Notes under the pieces: model-generated
Database searches by the model: none
What the model was told of the DNA's origin: nothing
The model's input: only the letters and a program-made list of their open reading frames with translations
Position numbers and translations under genes: made by a program
In this document: positions 41,990 to 53,185 of the stretch, piece by piece
Layout: every line of letters begins with the position of its first letter
Position numbering within the stretch: the stretch's first letter is position 1
Assembly: GCA_032622095.1 (NCBI GenBank)
Contig: CP136062.1
Span: forward strand, 33,728,918-33,792,917
Origin: Siphonodentalium dalli
Lineage: Eukaryota > Mollusca > Scaphopoda > Gadilida > Siphonodentaliidae
Reading direction: 5' to 3'
DNA: 64,000 nt

Positions 41990-44900
41990 GAGTTGTGTTA
42001 TGACTATGAGGTTGGTTAATTTACTAGCCTGGGTTGATGGAGTTGTGTGTTGATGGAGTTGTGTGATGACCATGAGGTTGGTTAATTTACTAGCCTGGGT
42101 TGATGGAGTTGTGTGATGACTATGATGTTGGTTAATTTACTAGCCTGGGTTGATGGAGTTGTGTGATGACTATGAGGTTCGTTAATTTACTAGCCTGGAT
42201 TGATGGAGTTGTGTAATGACTATGAGGTTCGTTAATTTACTAGCCTGGGTTGATAGAGTTGTTTGATGACTATGATGTTGGTTAATTTACTAGCCTGGGT
42301 TGATGGAGTTGTGTGATGACTATGAGGTTCGTTAATTTACTAGCCTGGATTGATGGAGTTCTGTGATGACCATGAGGTTCGTTAATTTACTAGCCTGGGT
42401 TGATGGAGTTGTGTGATGACTATGATGTTGGTTAATTTACTAGCCTGGGTTGATGAAGTTGTGTTATGACTATGAGGTTGGTTAATTTACTAGCCTGGAT
42501 TGATTGAGTTGTGTGATGACTATGAGGTTCGTTAATTTACTAGCCTGGGTTGATGGAGTTGTGTTATGACTATGAGGTTGGTTAATTTACTAGCCTGGGT
42601 TGATGGAGTTGTGTGATGACTATAAGGTTGGTTAATTTACTAGCCTGGGTTGATGGAGTTGTGTTATGACTATGAGGTTGGTTAATTTACTAGCCTGGGT
42701 TGATGGAGTTGTGTGATGACTAAGAGTTTGGTTAATTTACTAGCCTGGGTTGATGAAGTTGTGTGATGACTATGAGGTTCGTTAATTTACTAGCCTGGGT
42801 TGATGGAGTTGTGTTATGACTATGAGGTTCGTTAATTTACTAACCTGGGTTGATGGAGTTGTGTGATGACTATGAGGTTCGTTAATTTACTAGCCTGGGT
42901 TGATGGAGTTGTGTTATGAATATGATTGTGGTTAATTTACTAGCCTGGGTTGATGGAGTTGTGTGATGACTATGAGGTTGGTTAATTTACTAGCCTGGGT
43001 TGATGGAGTTGTGTGATGACTATGAGGTTCGTTAATTTACTAGCCTGGGTTGATGAAGTTGTGTGATTACTATGAGGTTCGTTAATTTACTAGCCTGGGT
43101 TGATGGAGTTGTGTTATGACTATGAGTATCGTTAATTTACTAGCCTGGGTTGATGAAGTTGTGTTATGAATATGAGGTTGGTTAATTTACTAGCCTGGGT
43201 TGATGGAGTTGTGTGATGACTATGAGGTTGGTTAATTTACTAGCGTGGGTTGATGAAGTTGTGTTATGACTATGAGGTTGGTTAATTTACTAGCCTGTGT
43301 TGATGGTGTTGAGTGATGACTATGAGTTTGGTTAATTTACTAGCCTGGGTTGATAGAGTTGTGTAATGACTATGAGTTTGGTTAATTTACTAGCCTGGGT
43401 TGATGGAGTTTTGTAATGACTATGAGTTTGGTTAATTTACTAGCCTGGGTTGATGGAGTTGTGTGATGACTATGAGGTTGGTTAATTTACTAGCCTGGGT
43501 TGATGGAGTTGTGTGATGACTATGAGGTTGGTTAATTTACTAGCCTGGGTTGATGGAGTTGTGTGATGACTATGAGGTTCGTTAATTTACTAGCCTGGGT
43601 TGATGAAGTTGTGTGATTACTATGAGGTTCGTTAATTTACTAGCCTGGGTTGATGGAGTTGTGTTATGACTATGAGTATCGTTAATTTACTAGCCTGGGT
43701 TGATGAAGTTGTGTTATGAATATGAGGTTGGTTAATTTACTAGCCTGGGTTGATGGAGTTGTGTGATGACTATGAGTTTGGTTAATTTACTAGCGTGGGT
43801 TGATGAAGTTGTGTTATGACTATGAGGTTGGTTAATTTACTAGCCTGTGTTGATGGTGTTGAGTGATGACTATGAGTTTGGTTAATTTACTAGCCTGGGT
43901 TGATAGAGTTGTGTAATGACTATGAGTTTGGTTAATTTACTAGCCTGGGTTGATGGAGTTGTGTGATGACTATGAGATTGGTTAATTTACTAGCCTGGGT
44001 TGATGTAGTTGTGTGATGACTATGAGGTTGGTTAATTTACTAGCCTGGGTTGATGGAGTTGTGTGATGACTATGAGTTTGGTTAATTTACTAGCCTGGGT
44101 TGATGAAGTTGTGTGATGACTATGAGTTTGGTTAATTTACTAGCCTGGGTTGATGGAGTTGTGTTATGACTATGAGGTTGGTTAATTTACTAGCCTGGGT
44201 TGATGGAGTTGTGTGTTGATGGAGTTGTGTGATGACCATGAGGTTGGTTAATTTACTAGCCTGGGTTGATGGAGTTGTGTGATGACTATGATGTTGGTTA
44301 ATTTACTAGCCTGGGTTGATGGAGTTGTGTGATGACTATGAGGTTCGTTAATTTACTAGCCTGGATTGATGGAGTTGTGTAATGACTATGAGGTTCGTTA
44401 ATTTACTAGCCTGGGTTGATAGAGTTGTTTGATGACTATGATGTTGGTTAATTTACTAGCCTGGGTTGATGGAGTTGTGTGATGACTATGAGGTTCGTTA
44501 ATTTACTAGCCTGGATTGATGGAGTTCTGTGATGACCATGAGGTTCGTTAATTTACTAGCCTGGTTTGATGGAGTTGTGTGATGACTATGATGTTGGTTA
44601 ATTTACTAGCCTGGGTTGATGAAGTTGTGTTATGACTATGAGGTTGGTTAATTTACTAGCCTGGATTGATTGAGTTGTGTGATGACTATGAGGTTCGTTA
44701 ATTTACTAGCCTGGGTTGATGGAGTTGTGTTATGACTATGAGGTTGGTTAATTTACTAGCCTGGGTTGATGGAGTTGTGTGATGACTATAAGGTTGGTTA
44801 ATTTACTAGCCTGGGTTGATGGAGTTGTGTTATGACTATGAGGTTGGTTAATTTACTAGCCTGGGTTGATGGAGTTGTGTGATGACTAAGAGTTTGGTTA

Positions 44901-47900
44901 ATTTACTAGCCTGGGTTGATGAAGTTGTGTGATGACTATGAGGTTCGTTAATTTACTAGCCTGGGTTGATGGAGTTGTGTTATGACTATGAGGTTCGTTA
45001 ATTTACTAACCTGGGTTGATGGAGTTGTGTGATGACTATGAGGTTCGTTAATTTACTAGCCTGGGTTGATGGAGTTGTGTTATGAATATGATTGTGGTTA
45101 ATTTACTAGCCTGGGTTGATGGAGTTGTGTGATGACTATGAGGTTGGTTAATTTACTAGCCTGGGTTGATGGAGTTGTGTGATGACTATGAGGTTCGTTA
45201 ATTTACTAGCCTGGGTTGATGAAGTTGTGTGATTACTATGAGGTTCGTTAATTTACTAGCCTGGGTTGATGGAGTTGTGTTATGACTATGAGTATCGTTA
45301 ATTTACTAGCCTGGGTTGATGAAGTTGTGTTATGAATATGAGGTTGGTTAATTTACTAGCCTGGGTTGATGGAGTTGTGTGATGACTATGAGGTTGGTTA
45401 ATTTACTAGCGTGGGTTGATGAAGTTGTGTTATGACTATGAGGTTGGTTAATTTACTAGCCTGTGTTGATGGTGTTGAGTGATGACTATGAGTTTGGTTA
45501 ATTTACTAGCCTGGGTTGATAGAGTTGTGTAATGACTATGAGTTTGGTTAATTTACTAGCCTGGGTTGATGGAGTTTTGTAATGACTATGAGTTTGGTTA
45601 ATTTACTAGCCTGGGTTGATGGAGTTGTGTGATGACTATGAGGTTGGTTAATTTACTAGCCTGGGTTGATGGAGTTGTGTGATGACTATGAGGTTGGTTA
45701 AATTACTAGCCTGGGTTGATGGAGTTGTGTGATGACTATGAGGTTCGTTAATTTACTAGCCTGGGTTGATGGAGTTGTGTTATGACTATGAGGTTCGTTA
45801 ATTTACTAGCCTGGGTTGATGGAGTTGTGTGATGACTATGAGTTTGGTTAATTTACTAGCCTGGGTTGATGGAGTTGTGTTATGACTATGATGTTCGTTA
45901 ATTTACTAGCCTGTGTTGATGGAGTTGTGTGATGACTATGAGGTTCGTTAATTTACTAGCCTGGATTGATGGAGTTGTGTTATGACTATGATTGTGGTTA
46001 ATTTACTAGCCTGTGTTGATGGAGTTGTGTGATGACTATGAGATTGGTTAATTTACTAGCCTGGGTTGATGTAGTTGTGTGATGACTATGAGGTTGGTTA
46101 ATTTACTAGCCTGGGTTGATGGAGTTGTGTGATGACTATGAGTTTGGTTAATTTACTAGCCTGGGTTGATGAAGTTGTGTGATGACTATGAGTTTGGTTA
46201 ATTTACTAGCCTGGGTTGATGGAGTTGTGTTATGACTATGAGGTTGGTTAATTTACTAGCCTGGGTTGATGGAGTTGTGTGTTGATGGAGTTGTGTGATG
46301 ACCATGAGGTTGGTTAATTTACTAGCCTGGGTTGATGGAGTTGTGTGATGACTATGATGTTGGTTAATTTACTAGCCTGGGTTGATGGAGTTGTGTGATG
46401 ACTATGAGGTTCGTTAATTTACTAGCCTGGATTGATGGAGTTGTGTAATGACTATGAGGTTCGTTAATTTACTAGCCTGGGTTGATAGAGTTGTTTGATG
46501 ACTATGATGTTGGTTAATTTACTAGCCTGGGTTGATGGAGTTGTGTGATGACTATGAGGTTCGTTAATTTACTAGCCTGGATTGATGGAGTTCTGTGATG
46601 ACAATGAGGTTCGTTAATTTACTAGCCTGGGTTGATGGAGTTGTGTGATGACTATGATGTTGGTTAATTTACTAGCCTGGGTTGATGAAGTTGTGTTATG
46701 ACTATGAGGTTGGTTAATTTACTAGCCTGGATTGATTGAGTTGTGTGATGACTATGAGGTTCGTTAATTTACTAGCCTGGGTTGATGGAGTTGTGTTATG
46801 ACTATGAGGTTCGTTAATTTACTAGCCTGGGTTGATGGAGTTGTGTAATGACTATGAGGTTGGTTAATTTACTAGCCTGGGTTGATGGAGTTGTGTGATG
46901 ACTATGAGTTTGGTTAATTTACTAGCCTGGGTTGATGGAGTTGTGTTATGACTATGATGTTCGTTAATTTACTAACCTGTGTTGATGGAGTTATGTGATG
47001 ACTATGAGGTTGGTTAATTTACTAGCCTGGGTTGATGGAGTTGTGTGATAACTATGAGGTTGGTTAATTTACTAGCCTGGGTTGATGGAGTTGTGTTATG
47101 ACTATGAGGTTGGTCAATTTACTAGCCTGGGTTGATGGAGTTGTGTAATGACTATGGGGTTGGTTAATTTACTAGCCTGGGTTGATGGAGTTGTGTTATG
47201 ACCATGAGGTTGGTTAATTTACTAGCCTGGGTTGATGGAGTTGTGTGATGACTATGAGGTTCGTTAATTTACTAACCTGGGTTGATGGAGTTGTGTAATG
47301 ACTATGGGGTTGGTTAATTTACTAGCCTGGGTTGATGGAGTTGTGTGATGACTATGGGGTTGGTTAATTTACTAGCCTGGGTTGATGGAGTTGTGTTATG
47401 ACTATGAGGTTGGTTAATTTACTAGCCTGGGTTGATGGAGTTGTGTTATGACTATGAGGTTGGTTAATTTACTAGCATGGGTTGATGGAGTTGTGTGATG
47501 ACTATGAGGTTGGTTAATTTACTAGCCTGTGTTGATGGAGTTGTGTGATGACTATGAGTTTGGTTAATTTACTAGCCTGGGTTGATGGAGTTGTGTTATG
47601 ACTATGAGGTTCGTTAATTTACTAGCCTGGGTTGATGGAGTTGTGTTATGACTATGAGGTTCGTTAATTTACTAACCTGGGTTGATGGAGTTGTGTGATG
47701 ACTATGAGGTTGGTTAATTTACTAGCCTGGGTTGATGGAGTTGTGTTATGAATATGATTGTGGTTAATTTACTAGCCTGGGTTGATGGAGTTGTGTGATG
47801 ACTATGAGGTTGGTTAATTTACTAGCCTGGGTTGATGGAGTTGTGTGATGACTATGAGGTTCGTTAATTTACTAGCCTGGGTTGATGAAGTTGTGTGATT

Positions 47901-50900
47901 ACTATGAGGTTCGTTAATTTACTAGCCTGGGTTGATGGAGTTGTGTTATGACTATGAGTATCGTTAATTTACTAGCCTGGGTTGATGAAGTTGTGTTATG
48001 AATATGAGGTTGGTTAATTTACTAGCCTGGGTTGATGGAGTTGTGTGATGACTATGAGGTTGGTTAATTTACTAGCGTGGGTTGATGAAGTTGTGTTATG
48101 ACTATGAGGTTGGTTAATTTACTAGCCTGTGTTGATGGTGTTGAGTGATGACTATGAGTTTGGTTAATTTACTAGCCTGGGTTGATAGAGTTGTGTAATG
48201 ACTATGAGTTTGGTTAATTTACTAGCCTGGGTTGATGGAGTTTTGTAATGACTATGAGTTTGGTTAATTTACTAGCCTGGGTTGATGGAGTTGTGTGATG
48301 ACTATGAGGTTGGTTAATTTACTAGCCTGGGTTGATGGAGTTGTGTGATGACTATGAGGTTGGTTAAATTACTAGCCTGGGTTGATGGAGTTGTGTGATG
48401 ACTATGAGGTTCGTTAATTTACTAGCCTGGGTTGATGGAGTTGTGTTATGACTATGAGGTTCGTTAATTTACTAGCCTGGGTTGATGGAGTTGTGTGATG
48501 ACTATGAGTTTGGTTAATTTACTAGCCTGGGTTGATGGAGTTGTGTTATGACTATGATGTTCGTTAATTTACTAGCCTGTGTTGATGGAGTTGTGTGATG
48601 ACTATGAGGTTCGTTAATTTACTAGCCTGGATTGATGGAGTTGTGTTATGACTATGATTGTGGTTAATTTACTAGCCTGTGTTGATGGAGTTGTGTGATG
48701 ACTATGAGATTGGTTAATTTACTAGCCTGGGTTGATGTAGTTGTGTGATGACTATGAGGTTGGTTAATTTACTAGCCTGGGTTGATGGAGTTGTGTGATG
48801 ACTATGAGTTTGGTTAATTTACTAGCCTGGGTTGATGAAGTTGTGTGATGACTATGAGTTTGGTTAATTTACTAGCCTGGGTTGATGGAGTTGTGTTATG
48901 ACTATGAGGTTGGTTAATTTACTAGCCTGGGTTGATGGAGTTGTGTGTTGATGGAGTTGTGTGATGACCATGAGGTTGGTTAATTTACTAGCCTGGGTTG
49001 ATGGAGTTGTGTGATGACTATGATGTTGGTTAATTTACTAGCCTGGGTTGATGGAGTTGTGTGATGACTATGAGGTTCGTTAATTTACTAGCCTGGATTG
49101 ATGGAGTTGTGTAATGACTATGAGGTTCGTTAATTTACTAGCCTGGGTTGATAGAGTTGTTTGATGACTATGATGTTGGTTAATTTACTAGCCTGGGTTG
49201 ATGGAGTTGTGTGATGACTATGAGGTTCGTTAATTTACTAGCCTGGATTGATGGAGTTCTGTGATGACAATGAGGTTCGTTAATTTACTAGCCTGGGTTG
49301 ATGGAGTTGTGTGATGACTATGATGTTGGTTAATTTACTAGCCTGGGTTGATGAAGTTGTGTTATGACTATGAGGTTGGTTAATTTACTAGCCTGGATTG
49401 ATTGAGTTGTGTGATGACTATGAGGTTCGTTAATTTACTAGCCTGGGTTGATGGAGTTGTGTTATGACTATGAGGTTCGTTAATTTACTAGCCTGGGTTG
49501 ATGGAGTTGTGTAATGACTATGAGGTTGGTTAATTTACTAGCCTGGGTTGATGGAGTTGTGTGATGACTATGAGTTTGGTTAATTTACTAGCCTGGGTTG
49601 ATGGAGTTGTGTTATGACTATGATGTTCGTTAATTTACTAACCTGTGTTGATGGAGTTATGTGATGACTATGAGGTTGGTTAATTTACTAGCCTGGGTTG
49701 ATGGAGTTGTGTGATAACTATGAGGTTGGTTAATTTACTAGCCTGGGTTGATGGAGTTGTGTTATGACTATGAGGTTGGTCAATTTACTAGCCTGGGTTG
49801 ATGGAGTTGTGTAATGACTATGGGGTTGGTTAATTTACTAGCCTGGGTTGATGGAGTTGTGTTATGACCATGAGGTTGGTTAATTTACTAGCCTGGGTTG
49901 ATGGAGTTGTGTGATGACTATGAGGTTCGTTAATTTACTAACCTGGGTTGATGGAGTTGTGTAATGACTATGGGGTTGGTTAATTTACTAGCCTGGGTTG
50001 ATGGAGTTGTGTGATGACTATGGGGTTGGTTAATTTACTAGCCTGGGTTGATGGAGTTGTGTTATGACTATGAGGTTGGTTAATTTACTAGCCTGGGTTG
50101 ATGGAGTTGTGTTATGACTATGAGGTTGGTTAATTTACTAGCATGGGTTGATGGAGTTGTGTGATGACTATGAGGTTGGTTAATTTACTAGCCTGTGTTG
50201 ATGGAGTTGTGTGATGACTATGAGTTTGGTTAATTTACTAGCCTGGGTTGATGGAGTTGTGTTATGACTATGAGGTTCGTTAATTTACTAGCCTGGGTTG
50301 ATGGAGTTGTGTTATGACTATGAGGTTCGTTAATTTACTAGCCTGGGTTGATGGAGTTATGTGATGACTATAAGGTTGGTTAATTTACTAGCCTGGATTG
50401 ATGGAGTTGTGTAATGACTATGAGTTTGGTTAATTTACTAGCCTGGGTTGATGGAGTTGTGTTATGACTATGAGGTTCGTTAATTTACTAGCCTGGGTTG
50501 ATGGAGTTATGTGATGACTATAAGGTTGGTTAATTTACTAGCCTGGATTGATGGAGTTGTGTAATGTCTATGAGTTTGGTTAATTTACTAGCCTGGGTTG
50601 ATGGAGTTGTGTGATGACTATGAGGTTCGTTAATTTACTAGCCTGGATTGATGGAGGTGTGTGATGACTATGAGTTTGGTTAATTTACTAGCCTGTGTTG
50701 ATGGAGTTGTGTTATGAATATGAGGTTGGTTAATTTACTAGCCTGGGTTGATGGAGTTGTGTGATGACTATGAGGTTGGTTAATTTACTAACCTGGGTTG
50801 ATGAAGTTGTGTTATGACTATGAGGTTGGTTAATTTACTAGCCTGGGTTGATGGAGTTGTGTGATGACCACGAGGTTGGTTAATTTACTAGCCTGGGTTG

Positions 50901-51000
50901 ATGGAGTTGTGTTATGACTATGAGGTTCGTTAATTTACTAGCCTGGGTTGATGGAGTTGTGTTATGACTATGAGGTTCGTTAATTTACTAGCCTGGGTTG
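41990..51000 (+). repeat. higher-order satellite block marked by a 66-bp monomer
   Basis: Four monomers carry the same 16-bp insertion, giving AGTTGTGTGTTGATGGAGTT followed by a C-bearing GATGACCATGAGG. The marker AGTTGTGTGT falls at 42,041, 44,207, 46,273 and 48,939. The spacings are 2,166, 2,066 and 2,666 bp, which are 43, 41 and 53 monomers plus 16 nt each. A separate marker, TGGTCAATTT at 47,111 and 49,777, repeats at the same 2,666-bp spacing. This end of the array has its own variant set, distinct from the left end. Confidence 0.92.
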
Positions 51001-51390
51001 ATGGAGTTGTGTGATGACTATGAGGTTGGTTAATTTACTAGCCTGGGTTGATGGAGTTGTGTTATGACTATGAGGTTCGTTAATTTACTAGCCTGGGTTG
51101 ATGGAGTTGTGTTATGACTATGAGGTTCGTTAATTTACTAGCCTGGGTTGATGGAGTTGTGTGATGACTATGAGGTTGGTTAATTTACTAGCCTGGGTTG
51201 ATGGAGTTGTGTTATGACTATGAGGTTCGTTAATTTACTAGCCTGGGTTGATGGAGTTGTGCTATGACTATGAGGTTCGTTAATTTACTAGCCTGGGTTC
51301 ATGGAGTTGTGTTATGACTATGAGGTTGGTTAATTTACTAGCCTGGGTTGATGGAGTTGTGTTATGACTATGAGGTTCGTTAATTTACTT

Positions 51391-51450
51391 GCCTGGGTTG
51401 ATGGTGTCTTATTGCTATGATTTGTGTGTAATCTGTTAGTCCGAGTTGGG
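51391..51450 (+). repeat. decayed edge monomer at the right end of the satellite
   Basis: The last canonical unit ends near 51,390. After GCCTGGGTTGATGG the sequence departs from consensus but still aligns loosely: CTATGATTTGTGTGTAAT stands for the CTATGAGGTTGGTTAAT part and TTAGTCCGAGTTGG for the TACTAGCCTGGGTTG part. Monomers at array edges escape homogenisation, so this is the expected look of a true array boundary. Unique sequence follows. Confidence 0.75.
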
Positions 51451-52025
51451 GGATTGTTGTGGCTGCTCGTTTCATTTCAATTGGTTTGATATGAGGTTTC
51501 CAAAATACGTTGGTTTAAAATCTTTGTTTCCCATCATAATAATAATAAGGTGCATACACGATTCACGCTGCCATTTGCCAAATTTGGCAATGGCAAATCA
51601 ACAGTTTCATTTGGCAAACAAAAATGAAGAGTTCATTGACATAACATATGACAGAACAAGCAATGTTCATTCAATTTTGCATTGATAAGATATTTGTTTA
51701 TATCTACTTTCTTGCTAGTTAGTAGCTCTTGTCAACCATCACCGATAGAGTCAAAATAATATATATGTTTCGATGACATACACTTGTAATATGTAACATT
51801 TGTGCTTTGATATATATCAGTAACACTAACTGAAATTTCCCCAGACTTATATTATAAACTGACAACTGGAACATAACACATTAGTTTGAAAGGTGTAGAT
51901 TCAATATAAACAAAAAAGGACAAGCTAAATCATCTCCTAACATCAAAACAAACAAAATACCATGATGCACCGCGAGGAATGTGCATTTGCCGTACTTGGC
52001 TGTGGTCGCATGAACGGGAACTTGT
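51451..52025. other. AT-rich single-copy flank, no gene seen
   Basis: About 575 bp between the satellite and the 63-bp minisatellite. Open frames are short, with no recognisable domain, and AT-rich tracts (AATAATAATAA, ATAATATATAT) are frequent. The only structured element is the 16-bp palindrome at 51,575-51,590. Confidence 0.6.
51575..51590. other. 16-bp perfect palindrome TTGCCAAATTTGGCAA
   Basis: TTGCCAAATTTGGCAA equals its own reverse complement and is extended by near-matching flanks (GCCAT and TGGC with one indel). It holds two inverted TTGGCA half-sites of the kind bound by NFI-type factors, though their everted spacing is not the standard one. Two further GGCAAA copies lie just downstream. 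It may be chance or a cruciform. Confidence 0.4.
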
Positions 52026-52037
52026 AGGTCGCGACCT
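52026..52037. other. 12-bp palindrome AGGTCGCGACCT at the edge of the 63-bp array
   Basis: A perfect 12-bp palindrome with two CpGs in AT-rich surroundings, three bases before the first CCTAATATT motif that opens the 63-bp repeat region. Its position exactly at the repeat boundary suggests an element end or a recombination point, but function is unknown. Confidence 0.4.
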
Positions 52038-52040
52038 GCC

Positions 52041-53152
52041 TAATATTATAAGTTAAAGGACACTTAGTGGTCGGATATTATAAGTTACAGGACGCTTAGT
52101 GGTCGGATATGGTGTGATGTGAGGCTCAGCGAGATCAATATTATAAGTTACAGGACGCTTAGTGGTCGGATATGGTGTCATGTGAGGCTCAGTGAGATCA
52201 ATATTATAAGTTACAGGACGCTTAGTGGTCGGATATGGTGTCATGTGAGGCTCAGCGAGATCAATATTATAAGTTACAGGACGCTTAGTGGTCGGATATG
52301 GTGTCATGTGAGGCTCAGCGATATCAATATTATAAGTTACAGGACGCTTAGTGGTCGGATATGGTGTCATGTGAGGCTCAGCGGGATCAATATTATAAGT
52401 TACATGACGCTTAGTGGTCAGATATGGCGTCATGTGAGGCTCAGTGAGATCAATATTATAAGTTACAGGACGCTTAGTGGTCGGATATGGTGTCATGTGA
52501 GGCTCAGCGATATCAATATTATAAGTTACAGGACGCTTAGTGGTCGGATATGGTGTCATGTGAGGCTCAGCGAGATCAATATTATAAGTTACAGGGCGCT
52601 TAGTGGTCAGATATGGTGTCATGTGAGGCTCAGCGATATCAATATTATAAGTTACAGGGCGCTTAGTGGTCCGATATGGTGTCATGTGAGGCTCAGCGAG
52701 ATCAATATTATAAGTTACAGGACGCTTAGTGGTCGGATATGGTGTCATGTGAGGCTCAGCGATATCAATATTATAAGTTACAGGACGCTTAGTGGTCGGA
52801 TATGGTGTCATGTGAGGCTCAGTGAGATCAATATTATAAGTTACAGGACGCTTAGTGGTCAGATATGGTGTCATGTGAGGCTCAGCGAGATCAATATTAT
52901 AAGTTACAGGACGCTTAGTGGTCAGATATGGTGTCATGTGAGGCTCAGTGAGATCAATATTATAAGTTACAGGACGCTTAGTGGTCAGATATGGTGTCAT
53001 GTGAGGCTCAGTGAGATCAATATTATAAGTTACAGGACGCTTAGTGGTCAGATATTGTGTCATGTGAGGCTCAGTGAGATCAATATTATAAATTATGGGA
53101 CGCTTAGTGGTCAGATATGGTATCAGATGAGGCTCAGCGAGATCAATATTAG
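52041..53152 (+). repeat. 63-bp minisatellite, about 17 direct copies
   Basis: The unit reads ATATTATAAGTTACAGGACG, CTTAGTGGTCGGATATGGTG, TCATGTGAGGCTCAGCGAGA, TCA. The first copy is truncated (about 32 bp) and the last two are more divergent. Common variable sites are CAG[C/T]GA, GA[G/T]ATC, GTC[G/A]GATAT and CAGG[A/G]CGC. Because 63 is 21 codons, a stop-free frame exists on both strands: 336 residues on minus (repeat MTPYPTTKRPVTYNIDLAEPH) and 372 on plus (repeat around SEINIISYRTLSGRIWCHVR). Most variable sites change the residue in both frames, which argues against selection on either peptide. I treat it as a non-coding tandem repeat. A repetitive protein exon on the minus strand is the less likely alternative. 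Confidence 0.93.
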
Positions 53153-53185
53153 ACTCGGCATACGGCCTCGCCTAATATTGATCTC
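53139..53185. other. hairpin joining direct and inverted 63-bp copies
   Basis: GAGATCAATATTAG (53,139-53,152) and CTAATATTGATCTC (53,172-53,185) are perfect 14-bp inverted arms around a 19-bp loop. It marks the point where the minisatellite switches orientation. Long inverted repeats with such a short centre are prone to hairpin formation during replication. Confidence 0.85.

Larger units (their letters stand above)
1..51404 (+). repeat. 50-bp satellite array, about 1,030 head-to-tail monomers
   Basis: A 50-bp unit repeats without interruption and in one orientation, and the array is open at the left edge of the window. Counting from AGCCTGGGTT as position 1, the unit continues GATGGAGTTG TGTGATGACT, then ATGAGGTTGG, then TTAATTTACT. 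Positions 40 to 23 (around TTAATTTACTAGCC and TTGATGGAGTTGTGT) are nearly fixed. Position 24 (G, T or A) and positions 33-39 take a small recurring set of alleles (AGGTTG, AGGTTC, ATTGTG, AGTTTG, ATGTTG, AGGATC). The consensus is 10 A, 4 C, 17 G and 19 T, so the listed strand is G/T-rich and C-poor. TAA, TAG and TGA stops occur in every monomer on one strand or the other, and 50 is not a multiple of three, so no frame stays open. Tandem satellites of this size usually form heterochromatin, often near centromeres, but location and function are not shown here. I do not recognise the family. Confidence 0.99.

Noticed and set aside
1-51404. CRISPR array or bacterial repeat
   Set aside because: Units abut without unique spacers, variation is in the repeat itself, and the surrounding DNA is eukaryotic in character.
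1-51404. Telomeric or subtelomeric repeat
   Set aside because: No TTAGGG-type hexamer runs. GGGTTGAT slips are internal to a 50-bp unit and never exceed three copies.
1-51404. Common origin of the 50-bp satellite and the 42-bp minisatellite (both contain ATGGAGT...TGAT/ATGG...CAT/CTATG words)
   Set aside because: The match needs several gaps and covers under 30 bp of low-complexity G/T-rich text, so chance is enough.
52053-53063. 336-residue minus-strand frame with 21-residue repeats, as a structural protein gene
   Set aside because: It is exactly co-extensive with the 63-bp minisatellite, the opposite strand is equally open, and the variable sites change residues in both frames.
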